From Demequina lutea (GTDB taxonomy: Bacteria; Actinomycetota; Actinomycetes; Actinomycetales; Demequinaceae), in assembly GCA_003246255.1 (NCBI GenBank), contig QKAX01000200.1, forward strand, positions 1 to 45,014: a stretch of DNA of 45,014 nucleotides, written 5' to 3'. The position numbers and the translations under genes are program-made. Positions 25,494 through 34,121 of the stretch are shown piece by piece. The first letter of the stretch is position 1. The number at the start of each line of letters is the position of its first letter. The notes under the pieces are model-generated. The model saw only the letters and a program-made list of their open reading frames with translations, had not been told where the DNA came from and did not search any database.

Positions 25494-26138
25494 ATGACCC
25501 ACCCTCAGTCCTCCGGTCTCAACGATGCGAAGTCGTTCTGGGAGGAGCGCTATAGCTCCTCCGAACGCGTGTGGTCGGGCAAGGTCAACGCCAGTGCGGC
25601 AGCGGCACTCGAGCACCTCGCGCCGGGCTCCAGCCTCGACCTCGGTTGCGGCGAGGGCGGCGACGTGCTCTGGCTTGCCGAGCGGGGATGGCGCGCCCTT
25701 GGCCTCGACATCTCGCCTACGGCAGTCGCCAGGGGCGAGGCCGAGGCTCGAGCACGCGCCTTGCCTCAGGCACGATTTGTCGCGGCGGATCTGACGTCGT
25801 GGGAGCCCGACGAGCGTTTCGACCTTGTCTCGGCAACCTTCCTTCACTCACCCGCACGCCTCGCTCGCGAGGATGTCCTCACGAAGGCCATGTCGTGGGT
25901 TGCTCCGGGCGGCTGGATGCTCATCGTGGGCCACGCCGAGCCGCCGCCGTGGTCCGAACGGCTTCATGAGCATCGGCACGATCTCCTCAATGCGCAGGCT
26001 CAGGTCGGCGCGCTCCGCCTCGGCCGCGAATGGGCCGTCGAGCGGCAGGAGGACGTCACCCGGGCCGTGACCGATCCGTCCGGGCTGCCAGCCGAGCTCG
26101 TGGACGCCGTGGTGCTCCTGCGTCGCGCAGCTGCCTAG
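25494..26138 (+). CDS. Class I SAM-dependent methyltransferase
   Basis: This 214-aa protein has the Rossmann-like methyltransferase motif I SLDLGCGEGGDVLWLAERG, an acidic residue ending strand 2 (LGLDIS), and VAPGGWMLIVGH as a later strand. It resembles the thiopurine/tellurite-type small-molecule methyltransferases (FWEERY near the N-terminus). The substrate is unknown. I prefer the ATG at 25494 over the GTG at 25488, because CATACT lies six bases before it and no Shine-Dalgarno is present. Its stop overlaps that of the convergent amidotransferase gene. Confidence 0.87.
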   Translation: MTHPQSSGLNDAKSFWEERYSSSERVWSGKVNASAAAALEHLAPGSSLDLGCGEGGDVLWLAERGWRALGLDISPTAVARGEAEARARALPQARFVAADLTSWEPDERFDLVSATFLHSPARLAREDVLTKAMSWVAPGGWMLIVGHAEPPPWSERLHEHRHDLLNAQAQVGALRLGREWAVERQEDVTRAVTDPSGLPAELVDAVVLLRRAAA

Positions 26139-26872
26139 ACGGGCGCGATCCGACGCCGTCTGAAGCCCGCCGCGGCTGCCACGAAACCCGCGAAAAGGCG
26201 GGCTGAGTCGGCGTCCTGCTCGGGATGCCACTGCGTCGCGACGCAGAACGTCAGGTTCGGATCCTCGATCGCCTCGACCACGCCGTCGGCACTGCGGGCT
26301 GTCACCACGAGTCCCTCTCCGAGCGCATCGATGGCTTGGTGGTGATACACGGGAACCGCGGGCGAGTCGTGGTGTAGTGCCGCGATCGCGCTCCCCGCCA
26401 CGACGTCCACGTTCACGTGTGAGAACACGCCGTGTTCGCCCTGGTGCTGCGTGTGGCCCACGACGTCGGGTAGGTGCTGGTGAAGGGTTCCGCCGCGCGA
26501 CACATTGAGCACCTGGGCGCCGCGGCAGATGCCTAGCAGCGGCATGTCGGCGCGTCGTGCCGCGTCAACGAGAGCAAGCTCCCATTCGTCGCGGTCGCTG
26601 CGTGGCGCGTCGGACGTGGGGTGCGGCTCACTCCCGTAGCGTGCCGGATCCACGTCGTAGCCGCCGGCGATCACCAAGGCGTCGAGGGTTGCCAGAAGGG
26701 CATCCGCGTCGCTGAGGCTGGCGGGCTGAGGAGGTAACGCCACCACCGTGGCGCCCGCCGCAGTGAGCGGGGCCAGGTACGCATGCGGTAGGTACACAGC
26801 GCGGGTGTCCCACACGCCCATCTGGGCGCGCTCCAGGTATGTGGTGACGCCTACCAAGGGGCGCTCGTTCAC
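26135..26872 (-). CDS. Class I glutamine amidotransferase, gamma-glutamyl-GABA hydrolase family
   Basis: This 245-aa protein belongs to the peptidase C26/PuuD-like glutamine amidotransferases. It has the cysteine nucleophile motif LLGICRGAQVLNVSRGGTLHQ and the histidine-glutamate pair in ATQWHPEQD. PuuD cleaves gamma-glutamyl-GABA, but the homologues in other species act on varied gamma-glutamyl amides. The ORF track starts at 26989; the real start is the GTG at 26872, which overlaps the GDPD stop as GTGA and has GGGAGG five bases upstream. It is the third gene of a coupled operon. Confidence 0.88.
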   Translation of the reverse strand: MNERPLVGVTTYLERAQMGVWDTRAVYLPHAYLAPLTAAGATVVALPPQPASLSDADALLATLDALVIAGGYDVDPARYGSEPHPTSDAPRSDRDEWELALVDAARRADMPLLGICRGAQVLNVSRGGTLHQHLPDVVGHTQHQGEHGVFSHVNVDVVAGSAIAALHHDSPAVPVYHHQAIDALGEGLVVTARSADGVVEAIEDPNLTFCVATQWHPEQDADSARLFAGFVAAAAGFRRRRIAPV

Positions 26873-27639
26873 GCCCACCTCCCGATGCTCTGTAGGTATT
26901 TCTTGAGAAGATCCGCCCTGTCGCTGACAAGGCCGTCGACGCCCATCTCGATAAGCCGAGCCATGTCCTCTTCGGCGTTGATGGTCCACACGTGAACCGC
27001 CGCGCCGGCACGATGAGCGGTGGCGACAGTGTCGCGGCTCACCACTGTCACGGGTCCCTGCCTCACTGGCACCTGCAGCGCGTGCACTGCGGAGAGCGCG
27101 CCGGCGGCGTGTGCGCGCACGGCATGCGCGGCCAGGAATCCCATCACCTCGCGCGTGCCGGCGGACTCCGCGACGGGCCGGGAGAGCAGCCGTGCGGTCG
27201 CAAGCCGGCGGGCAGTGGAGAAGGAGGCAAGGCAGACGCGATCGTGTGCTCGCGTCTTCTCAATTGCTGCGGCGATGGGCTCGATGCCCGACCTCGCCTT
27301 GACGTCAATGTTGACCCGGAGGTGGGGCCAGGTGCCCAGCACATCCTCGAGCAGCGGCACGGGTTCGGTGCCGCCAATGCGCGCGCGCCGCACGGTGTCC
27401 CACCGCAATGCCGAAACTGTGCCCTCGCCGTCCGTGGTGCGGTTGAGCGTCGCGTCGTGAAGTGCCACGGCGACCCCGTCGGCCGTGCCGTGAGCGTCGG
27501 TCTCCACGTACCGAAAACCCAGATCGACGGCCGCCTGGAACGCCTTCATCGAGTTCTCGAGACCCTCGAGCGAGAAGCCTCGGTGAGCGAGCGCCGCCAC
27601 CGCGCCGCCGTTGTCGAAGTACGGGTGCGCGGCGCTCAT
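26869..27639 (-). CDS. Glycerophosphodiester phosphodiesterase
   Basis: This roughly 256-aa enzyme hydrolyses glycerophosphodiesters to glycerol-3-phosphate and an alcohol. It shows the GDPD signature ALAHRGFSLEGLENS, the metal site YVETDAHGTADGVAVALHD, the catalytic histidine in that stretch, and the C-terminal VHVWTINAEEDMARLIEMGV. No signal peptide is seen, so it is probably cytoplasmic. The ATG at 27639 overlaps the stop of the upstream hydrolase (ATGA). Together with a lipase-like hydrolase it suggests turnover of membrane lipids. Confidence 0.92.
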   Translation of the reverse strand: MSAAHPYFDNGGAVAALAHRGFSLEGLENSMKAFQAAVDLGFRYVETDAHGTADGVAVALHDATLNRTTDGEGTVSALRWDTVRRARIGGTEPVPLLEDVLGTWPHLRVNIDVKARSGIEPIAAAIEKTRAHDRVCLASFSTARRLATARLLSRPVAESAGTREVMGFLAAHAVRAHAAGALSAVHALQVPVRQGPVTVVSRDTVATAHRAGAAVHVWTINAEEDMARLIEMGVDGLVSDRADLLKKYLQSIGRWA

Positions 27640-28565
27640 GCGCACACTGTATCGATCCAGGCGGTGAGCCGATCGAGGTAGTCGGCTCGCGCGTCGGGCT
27701 CGGAGAGAACCAGGTCGTGAAGGCCGCCCTCAATCACCACGGAGGTGACCTGTGATCCAAGTCGGGGAGCGAGGCGCGCGATCGCTGCCACGTCGACCAC
27801 GGTGTCTTGGCGGCCCGCCTGTCCATTGGCGTGGGAGTCGCGGCCCGCTTGTGCCGAGCGCGCAACGAAGACAGGCACGCGGATGTCGAGCCCCCGTGAG
27901 AGCCGTGCGATGGCGCGCTGAACGGCGCCAAGCCAGCTCGCGCGCGTGTCGACACCCGCGGGCCGCTTCCACTCGGTGTTGAACTCCCAGCTGCCTCCAC
28001 CGGAGACATGCAGCCGCTCGGCGTAGGGCGACCTGCCTGGCACCACCACGCGCTCGGGATGGCGACGCAGGGCGGCGAGCACAATAGGCAGTGCGGCGCG
28101 CTGGTGGGGGCGCATGGCGAGCCCAAACAGGGGTGAGTTCAGCGCCAAGCCAGCGAGCGCCGGGTGGGGGCTGTCGTGTGCCCACACGGAGGCTGTCAGT
28201 CCTCCTGTGGAGTGGCCGTGAACGATGACCGGCACTCCCGGCAGCTCCGCAGCAATGGCGTCCATGGCATCGGTGATGTCGGCGCCTTGCTCCGCGGCGT
28301 CGAGCATGTCGTGAGGGTGTTCGCCTGGCCGCAGGGATCGTCCCGCCCGCGCCAGGTCCTCGGCATAGAACGCGATGCCCGTGGCGAGCATCGCGCGGGC
28401 GAACTCCACGTGGAAGAAGTAGTCGTTGTACCCGTGAACGTGCAGCAAGGCCGCGCGCGGCGCCGACGGCTGGTGCGTGGGCCTCACGAGGGTGGCGGCG
28501 CGCAGCGATCGCGCCTCGAAGCCCGGCAGCACGTCGGGCGCGTAGTCACTGTGTGAACTCTCCAC
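27636..28565 (-). CDS. Alpha/beta hydrolase, monoacylglycerol lipase-like
   Basis: This roughly 309-aa protein has the serine hydrolase nucleophile elbow VIVHGHSTGGL, an oxyanion-type strand LLHVHGYNDYFFHVEFA, and a C-terminal catalytic histidine region (VIEGGLHDLVLS). It resembles serine aminopeptidase S33 or monoacylglycerol lipases. It leads an operon with GDPD and the amidotransferase, joined by four-base overlaps. The ORF track uses a GTG at 28574; I prefer the GTG at 28565 because TAAGGT lies seven bases upstream of it, fitting leaderless transcription. The difference is three residues. Confidence 0.87.
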   Translation of the reverse strand: MESSHSDYAPDVLPGFEARSLRAATLVRPTHQPSAPRAALLHVHGYNDYFFHVEFARAMLATGIAFYAEDLARAGRSLRPGEHPHDMLDAAEQGADITDAMDAIAAELPGVPVIVHGHSTGGLTASVWAHDSPHPALAGLALNSPLFGLAMRPHQRAALPIVLAALRRHPERVVVPGRSPYAERLHVSGGGSWEFNTEWKRPAGVDTRASWLGAVQRAIARLSRGLDIRVPVFVARSAQAGRDSHANGQAGRQDTVVDVAAIARLAPRLGSQVTSVVIEGGLHDLVLSEPDARADYLDRLTAWIDTVCA

Positions 28566-28633
28566 AACCTGCACCTTAGTCCGGTGCGGAGTGCCGCTAC
28601 CTTTCGTTCACCAAGACGCGGCACACTGACCCC

Positions 28634-30037
28634 ATGACCGACGAAGGCCGCGCGCCCGAGCTTCCCTCCATCGTTGACGCTCAGGGAGCCACCTCCCTCC
28701 AGACAAGGCCGGTACCTCGCCACCGCGTCATCGCGTGGGCGCTGTGGGACTGGGCCACGCAGCCCTTCAACTCCGTCATCATCACGTTCGTCTTCACGGC
28801 CCTATACCTGACGCAGGACGGCTTCCTTGACCCCGAGGTGCGGGCGCTGGGTGAGGGTTCGCAGGCCTACGCCGATGGTCTCGCGGTGTTGGCCAGAGAC
28901 CTCGCCACCGGCGGCATTGTCGCCGGAGTGCTCGTCGCACTGCTCGCCCCGGTGCTGGGCCAGCGGGCCGACGCACGTGGCCGCCGCAAGTGGTGGCTCG
29001 CGGTCACGAGCGGCTTGCTCGTGGTGAGCATGTTCGGCCTGTTCTTTGTGCAGGAATCGCCCTCGTACTTCTGGCTGGGTGTCGCGCTCATCTCGTTTGG
29101 CCAGATCGTGTCGGAGATCGCGGGAGTGAACTACAACGCCATGCTCACGGACGTCTCCACTCCCGCCACTGTGGGTCGCGTGTCAGGACTCGGCTGGGGG
29201 CTTGGCTATGTGGGCGGCATCGTCGCGCTGCTCATCGTGGTGGTGGCCGACGGTGCCAGCTGGTGGGGCCTCGATACCTCCAACGGGATGGCCTACCGCC
29301 TGATTGCGGTGGGTGCGGCGCTATGGGCCATTGCCTTCGGGTGGGCGGTCTTTGTCTTTGTGCCTGAGGCGCCGCATGGCGGGGGAGTGCCCACAGTGGG
29401 GTTCTTCGAGGGGTACAAGGTGCTGTGGAACGACCTCGTGGGCCTGCGGCGCAACGCGCCCGCGACACTGTGGTTTCTGATCTCGTCCGCCGTGTATCGG
29501 GACGGCCTGGTGGGTGTCTTCACGTTTGGGGCGATCATCGCCGCGCAAGCGTTTGGCTTCTCCGACTCGGGCGTGATCCTGTTTGGGGTCGCGGCCAACC
29601 TCGTGGCCGGAGCCACGACGATGCTGGCCGGTTTGTTCGACGATCGCCTCGGTCCACGCAAGGTCATCGTGGCGTCGCTGTCGCTCATCACCGTGTCAGG
29701 TGTCGCCATTGTGGCGCTGGGGGGCATGGGCCAGGTGACGTTCTGGATCTTCGGGTTGCTGCTGAGCGCGTGTGTGGGGCCCGCGCAGGCGGCATCGCGC
29801 TCGCTCCTGAGCCGGGTGACGCCCGCCGGGCACGAGGCGCAGATCTTTGGTCTCTATGCGACCACCGGCCGCGCCGCGTCGTTCCTCTCGCCGCTTGGCT
29901 GGTGGCTTGCCATTGCGATCGCCGGTGCCACGATCTGGGGCACGCTCGGAGTGATCGCCGTCGTGGCCATCGGGCTTGCGTTGCTGGTGCTGGTGCGGGT
30001 CGACAAGCCGAAGGCCGATGCCGGGGCAAGCGCCTAG
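28634..30037 (+). CDS. UMF1-type (Atg22-like) MFS transporter
   Basis: This 467-aa protein has about twelve membrane segments and the pattern of the UMF1/Atg22-like branch of the major facilitator superfamily: ALWDWATQPFNSVIITFVF near the N-terminus, APVLGQRADARGRRKWWLA, and GLGWGLGYVGGI. The substrate is unknown; homologues are often called effluxers. The ATG at 28634 lacks a Shine-Dalgarno and has CACACT six bases upstream. It diverges from the lipase operon. Confidence 0.9.
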   Translation: MTDEGRAPELPSIVDAQGATSLQTRPVPRHRVIAWALWDWATQPFNSVIITFVFTALYLTQDGFLDPEVRALGEGSQAYADGLAVLARDLATGGIVAGVLVALLAPVLGQRADARGRRKWWLAVTSGLLVVSMFGLFFVQESPSYFWLGVALISFGQIVSEIAGVNYNAMLTDVSTPATVGRVSGLGWGLGYVGGIVALLIVVVADGASWWGLDTSNGMAYRLIAVGAALWAIAFGWAVFVFVPEAPHGGGVPTVGFFEGYKVLWNDLVGLRRNAPATLWFLISSAVYRDGLVGVFTFGAIIAAQAFGFSDSGVILFGVAANLVAGATTMLAGLFDDRLGPRKVIVASLSLITVSGVAIVALGGMGQVTFWIFGLLLSACVGPAQAASRSLLSRVTPAGHEAQIFGLYATTGRAASFLSPLGWWLAIAIAGATIWGTLGVIAVVAIGLALLVLVRVDKPKADAGASA

Positions 30038-30101
30038 GGAACAGCGGGGCGCGGGTTCGGGTTGCACGTAGGGTTCGCAATCCCTCACGTAAGGAGCTCT
30101 C

Positions 30102-30533
30102 ATGAGCGTCGTCAGCACAGCCACTGCCTACTGGTCGGGAACTCTCGCGGAGGGGTCCGGCACCGCCACTCTCGCGACCTCCGGGCTTGGCCCGTTTGCC
30201 GTGAACTGGAAGGCGCGTTCGGAGGGCGTCGCGGCCACCACGACCCCAGAGGAGTTGCTTGGCGCGGCTCATGCAGCGTGCTACTCGATGGCGATGTCAC
30301 ACGAGCTTGCTGGCCGCGGCCTCGAGGCGTCGGCCATCGACGTGAGCGCAGCCGTGACGTTCGTTCCGGGTGAGGGCATCACTCGCATTGGCCTCACTGT
30401 GAAGGCGGCGATCGCGGGGATCTCCGAGGACGACTTCGTGGTGTTGGTGGGGGCTGTCAAGGATGGCTGCCCTGTCTCACAGGCGCTGAAGGGCACAGCG
30501 ATCGAGGTCGACGCTGCCGAACTCATCGCATAG
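30102..30533 (+). CDS. OsmC-family organic hydroperoxide reductase
   Basis: This 143-aa protein detoxifies organic peroxides with two redox cysteines, here in GAAHAACYSMAMSHE and KDGCPVSQAL. Length and motif spacing are those of OsmC. AAGGAG lies about five bases before the ATG. It sits 64 bp after the transporter gene and just before a metal- or sulfide-type operator for the next gene, so it may belong to a stress-response group. Confidence 0.92.
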   Translation: MSVVSTATAYWSGTLAEGSGTATLATSGLGPFAVNWKARSEGVAATTTPEELLGAAHAACYSMAMSHELAGRGLEASAIDVSAAVTFVPGEGITRIGLTVKAAIAGISEDDFVVLVGAVKDGCPVSQALKGTAIEVDAAELIA

Positions 30534-30550
30534 CTAGTGGTGGCGGCGCT

Positions 30551-30566
30551 ATACCCCACGGGGTAT
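30551..30566. promoter_or_regulatory. CsoR-family-type operator overlapping a -10 element
   Basis: ATACCCC-AC-GGGGTAT is a perfect 7-bp inverted repeat with a two-base spacer. This is the known layout of operators for the CsoR/CstR (copper, nickel or persulfide) repressors. The right half overlaps TATGGT (30564-30569), which lies exactly six bases before the ATG at 30576, so binding would block transcription of a leaderless mRNA. No CsoR-family gene is seen in the window. Confidence 0.65.
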
Positions 30567-30575
30567 GGTCTTGCC

Positions 30576-31106
30576 ATGGCAGCCTTCCTCAACGAATTGC
30601 GTCTCTGGACCGCGCGCCGCTGGTGGTTCGCGGCGGGGACCGCGGCGATCACCTACCTCTTCATCGCCCTCCCGACCGACCTCATCGACAATCCGGTGTT
30701 TGGACGCGAGGTGCCACCCACCTGGTGGTCGACGGGGCTGCTCGCAGTGAGCTCGGTGCTCGCGGGCCTCGTCGCGGCCACGTATGTGCGCTCCCCGCTG
30801 GGTCAGGCTGAGACCCGCGAGGGGCGTCTCGGGCTCACGGGCGGCATCATGACGTTCTTCGCGGTGGGCTGTCCGGTGTGCAACAAGCTCGTGCTGCTCG
30901 CTCTCGGGTACTCCGGAGCGTTGCAGTTCTTTGAGCCAGTTCAGCCATATCTGGGAGTCACGGCAGGGACCCTGCTCGCATGGGCCTTTGCTGCGCGCGT
31001 GCGCAAGGAGCGTGCCTGCACGCTGCCAGGGGCACGCAAGGGGGTCGCGCCCAGCGACGCGCAACCAGTGCCTCAGCTCGTCGGCGAGGTCGGTGAGGTG
31101 GGATAG
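30576..31106 (+). CDS. Membrane protein with CPVCNK motif under CsoR-type operator
   Basis: I do not recognise a named family. This 176-aa protein has about four hydrophobic segments and a striking loop GGIMTFFAVGCPVCNKLVLL, with a CxxC pair placed at the edge of a membrane helix. A third cysteine lies in the basic tail (KERACTL). The CxxC could bind a soft metal or act in thiol/persulfide redox. The ORF track begins at a GTG at 30537, but that start lies upstream of the promoter; the ATG at 30576 is used here. The operator suggests induction by copper or sulfane sulfur. Confidence 0.75.
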   Translation: MAAFLNELRLWTARRWWFAAGTAAITYLFIALPTDLIDNPVFGREVPPTWWSTGLLAVSSVLAGLVAATYVRSPLGQAETREGRLGLTGGIMTFFAVGCPVCNKLVLLALGYSGALQFFEPVQPYLGVTAGTLLAWAFAARVRKERACTLPGARKGVAPSDAQPVPQLVGEVGEVG

Positions 31107-31115
31107 CGTGCAGCC

Positions 31116-31865
31116 ATGGCGCTTGCACGTGATCTGCTGTTCGGCGCGCGGCTGTACCTGCGCGGCTTCCAAGCTTGGCGTCGGCACGCGGGTCCCATGT
31201 GGGTGGCTCTCCTGCCCGGACTCGTCACAGCATGGATCTTTGCCACGGGTCTCGTGACGCTCCTCGCCTTCCTGCCTGAGCTCAGCGACGGGATGGCGGG
31301 CTGGTTTGGTGTGCAGGGGCCGTGGCGCGACCTCACACAGGTGGTGGTGGCTCTTGCCCTCCTCGGCGGTGCGCTCGCCCTGTGCGTCTTTGCGTTTGTG
31401 AGCGTCACGTCAACCATCGGCCAGCCGGCCTATGAGTGGGTCGCGCGCTCGGTCGACGACGCGTACGGCGCCGTGAAGGAAAGGTCCGACGAGAGGTGGT
31501 GGCAGGCGGCTGGCCGCGGAGTCCGGGAGGGCCTCGCGATGCTCGCCCTGGGCATCGTCATCTCGCTTGCGGTGGCGGCTGCGGGCCTGATACCCGTCGC
31601 CGGCGCCGTCATCGGGTCGGTGCTGGGAGCGACACTCGGAGGCTGGGTGCTCGCTGTCGAGTTCACCTCGCCTGCATTCGAGCGCAGGGGCCTCACGTTG
31701 CGGGACAGACGTGCAGCGTTGCGACGGCGTCGAGGCGTCGCCGTGGGCTTTGGGGTACTCGCGTTCCTGGCGTCGACCGTCGCGCCGCTGGCCGTCCTGA
31801 CGATGCCGGTGTCATACGCCGGTGGAGCCCACCTCGCGAGATGGGCCTTGGGGAGCGAGCACTAG
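31116..31865 (+). CDS. EI24/CysZ-like membrane protein
   Basis: This 249-aa membrane protein begins with LLFGARLYLRGFQAWRRH and has four or more hydrophobic segments, with PAYEWVARSVDDAYG and AGLIPVAGAVIGSVLGATLGGW typical of the EI24 domain. CysZ members move sulfate; the role of this actinobacterial form is unknown. The ATG has TAGCGT six bases upstream and no Shine-Dalgarno. The gene starts nine bases after the CPxC membrane protein but probably has its own promoter. It converges with a MarR gene, with overlapping stops. Confidence 0.85.
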   Translation: MALARDLLFGARLYLRGFQAWRRHAGPMWVALLPGLVTAWIFATGLVTLLAFLPELSDGMAGWFGVQGPWRDLTQVVVALALLGGALALCVFAFVSVTSTIGQPAYEWVARSVDDAYGAVKERSDERWWQAAGRGVREGLAMLALGIVISLAVAAAGLIPVAGAVIGSVLGATLGGWVLAVEFTSPAFERRGLTLRDRRAALRRRRGVAVGFGVLAFLASTVAPLAVLTMPVSYAGGAHLARWALGSEH

Positions 31866-32368
31866 GCGCGCGCGTCGGCGCCGAGGTTCTTCTCGAGCGA
31901 AGCGAGTTCAGCCTGGCAGGAGGTGGGTGTGACGCGCCGCCCGATCTCGAGCGCGACGGAGCCCAGCGCTTCGCCCGACGCCGTGCCGGAGATGCCCTCG
32001 AGCATCTCGTTGATCACGCGTCGGTAGGCGGGCGACGCGGCCGCGATCGCTCGGGAACCGTCGGACGTGAGGTGAACGAACGTGCCCCTCAGGTCCGCGT
32101 CGCACGAGCCTCGCTCCACAAGCCCGCGACGTTCCATGCGCGCGACCTGATGCGACGTCCTGGATTTCTCCCATGCCAGCATGACGCCCAACTCGCCTGC
32201 GCGCGCGCGCTCGCCATCGGACTGCGCGAGGGCTGTCAAGATGTCGAACTCCGGAAGCGACACGCCCGCCGCATCCTGGAGCGCCGTCTCGATCGCGGCA
32301 TTGAGCTGACGGGACGCCAGACTGAGCGCGCGAAAGAGCGCCACCGAGCTCGAGTCGTCAGTTCCCAT
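31862..32368 (-). CDS. MarR-family transcriptional regulator
   Basis: This 168-aa winged-helix regulator has the recognition region LGVMLAWEKSRTSHQVARMERRGLVERG and the wing segment RGTFVHLTSDG. MarR proteins respond to small aromatic or oxidative signals. The 337-aa ORF in the track is over-extended; the ATG at 32368 is supported by a complete promoter immediately upstream and by homology starting there. It diverges from the RNB ribonuclease gene and may regulate it or itself. Confidence 0.88.
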   Translation of the reverse strand: MGTDDSSSVALFRALSLASRQLNAAIETALQDAAGVSLPEFDILTALAQSDGERARAGELGVMLAWEKSRTSHQVARMERRGLVERGSCDADLRGTFVHLTSDGSRAIAAASPAYRRVINEMLEGISGTASGEALGSVALEIGRRVTPTSCQAELASLEKNLGADARA

Positions 32369-32374
32369 GTCCTG

Positions 32375-32403
32375 AGCGTAACCGGGGTTGGTGACACGTC
32401 CAA
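32375..32403 (-). promoter_or_regulatory. Sigma-70-type promoter of the MarR gene
   Basis: TTGGAC, a 17-base spacer and TACGCT form a good housekeeping promoter. The -10 ends six bases before the ATG at 32368, so transcription should begin at or next to the start codon. This is one of the clearest examples of the leaderless pattern in this window. Confidence 0.6.
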
Positions 32404-32446
32404 GACTGTGGGCGCGGCAGCGTGGCCACGGGCCTAGGGTGAAGGC

Positions 32447-33877
32447 ATGCCGGTCCGCAAATTTGTCGCGCGTGCACCTCTTGCGCACTTGAGTCGCACC
32501 TTCGCCTCGATCCGTCAGCGGGAGGGTGTCACAGTCGATCGTCCTGCCGCCGTTGCCAAGGAGGTGGCGCGAGTGCGGGAGGCGGCCGAACTGCCGCATA
32601 TTCAGGATCGCCGTGTGGATATGACGGAGATGCCGTTTGTGACGATCGACCCGGAGGGCTCGCGCGACCTCGACCAGGCAATGCACCTGTCCCATGAGGG
32701 AAACGGGTGGCGAGTGCGGTACGCGATTGCCGACGTCGCGGCCCACGTGACCCCGGGCGGACCCATCGATGTCGATGCATGGTCGCGTGTGGAGACGGTG
32801 TACTGCCCCGACGTCCGCGTGGGCCTGCACCCGCCCGCCATGTCTGAGGGCTTTGCCTCGCTCCTGCCTGGCCAACGCACCAAGGCCGTCGTGTGGGACC
32901 TCTCAGTCGCGCAGGACGGCACGGCGGGCATCTTTGGGGTGAGGCGCGCCTGGGTTACGTCGCGCCATCAGTACTCGTACGAGGAGCTGCGGCACGACGC
33001 TCCGCCTGAGGCGAGGGAGTTCACGGCGCTCCTTGCCGCGGTGGGCGCCGCTCGACGCGGCGCCTTGGCGAGGGCGGGTGCGCTGAGTCTGCCGAAGCCT
33101 AGCCAGGAGGTGACGACCGACGGCCGGCTCCTGCACTTGGAGTTCCGCGCGGGCACGGGAATCGAGGACGACAACTCTCAGATCTCGCTCCTGACCGGCA
33201 TGGCTGCAGCCCGGCTGATGCTCGAGGCGGGCGTGGGGGTGCTGCGGACCATGCCGCCCGCGTCCGAGGCGGCGATGGCACGGTTGCGGCGCCAGGCCGA
33301 GGCGATCGGGATCGATTGGCCCGCGGGCGTGCAGTACTCGCGGCTGCTCGCGACCATCGATCCCATGGAACCGAGGGGAGCGGCGTTCCTGACTGCCGCG
33401 GTGGCCCTGTTTAGGGGCGCGAACTGGGAGGCCTTTGACGTGGAGCGGGGGCTCGCAGAGCCCTCACAGCTTCTCCACGGTGCCTTGGCGTCGCCCTACG
33501 CCCATGTCACAGCGCCTCTGCGTCGACTCGTCGATCGCTACGCCACCGAGGTGTGCCTTGCACACGTCGCGGGGCGCGAGGTGCCCGAATGGGTGCGAGA
33601 GCGGCTGCCCGCGCTGGGCAGCGTGATGGGCGCCGGTGTGCAGCGGGGGTCGCGGGTCGATAGGGCGTGTCTCGAGGCGGTGGAGGCGGCAGTGCTAGCG
33701 CCGTACCTTGGCCGCGAGTTCGACGCGGTCGCGCTCGACGAGGACACCGTGCAGCTCCACGAGCCAGCAGTGGTGGCGCGTTGCGACGGGCGGCTGGAGC
33801 CCGGGCGTCGAGTGCGCGTCCGCCTCACGAGCGCCGAGCTCGCTCACGGTCCGCGCTTCGAGCGCGTGGACTCGTAG
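32447..33877 (+). CDS. RNB-domain (RNase II/R-like) exoribonuclease
   Basis: This 476-aa protein contains the RNB catalytic domain of 3'-5' exoribonucleases, with the metal-binding aspartate motif TIDPEGSRDLDQAMH at about residue 66 and later RLVDRYATEV. It is shorter than RNase R (about 800 aa) and lacks a long N-terminal cold-shock region; the C-terminal tail (VVARCDGRLEPGRRVRVRL) may be a degenerate OB fold. This short form is common in actinobacteria. TAGGGT lies six bases before the ATG. Confidence 0.9.
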   Translation: MPVRKFVARAPLAHLSRTFASIRQREGVTVDRPAAVAKEVARVREAAELPHIQDRRVDMTEMPFVTIDPEGSRDLDQAMHLSHEGNGWRVRYAIADVAAHVTPGGPIDVDAWSRVETVYCPDVRVGLHPPAMSEGFASLLPGQRTKAVVWDLSVAQDGTAGIFGVRRAWVTSRHQYSYEELRHDAPPEAREFTALLAAVGAARRGALARAGALSLPKPSQEVTTDGRLLHLEFRAGTGIEDDNSQISLLTGMAAARLMLEAGVGVLRTMPPASEAAMARLRRQAEAIGIDWPAGVQYSRLLATIDPMEPRGAAFLTAAVALFRGANWEAFDVERGLAEPSQLLHGALASPYAHVTAPLRRLVDRYATEVCLAHVAGREVPEWVRERLPALGSVMGAGVQRGSRVDRACLEAVEAAVLAPYLGREFDAVALDEDTVQLHEPAVVARCDGRLEPGRRVRVRLTSAELAHGPRFERVDS

Positions 33878-33939
33878 GCGCGGGAGTGCCTCGGGCGGCC
33901 AAGAGGAGTAGCGTCGGAGGTACGGCGCAAGGAGGCACC

Positions 33940-34086
33940 ATGAACGACTCGACCGCACCCACCCGACACGAGGTATTCGAGCAGATCAGGGCAAGCGAGC
34001 TTGCTCGCGGCGCGAGCGAGGACGAGGCCGTCCGCGTGGCAGCCGAGAAGGTTGATCAGGTTCTGGAGCTCAAGCTCAACGAGTAG
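33940..34086 (+). CDS. Small helical hypothetical protein (48 aa)
   Basis: The ORF track lists a 139-aa frame, but its first part is antisense or out of frame with the ribonuclease. The real small gene begins at the ATG at 33940, with a strong AAGGAGG upstream and TAGCGT as a possible -10. The product (ending VDQVLELKLNE) is charged and helical, with an alanine-rich EDEAVRVAAEKV stretch. I do not recognise a family and assign no function. Confidence 0.6.
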   Translation: MNDSTAPTRHEVFEQIRASELARGASEDEAVRVAAEKVDQVLELKLNE

Positions 34087-34121
34087 CAGGCGTGCTGGGG
34101 CATGCGCCGTACCATGGCTTT

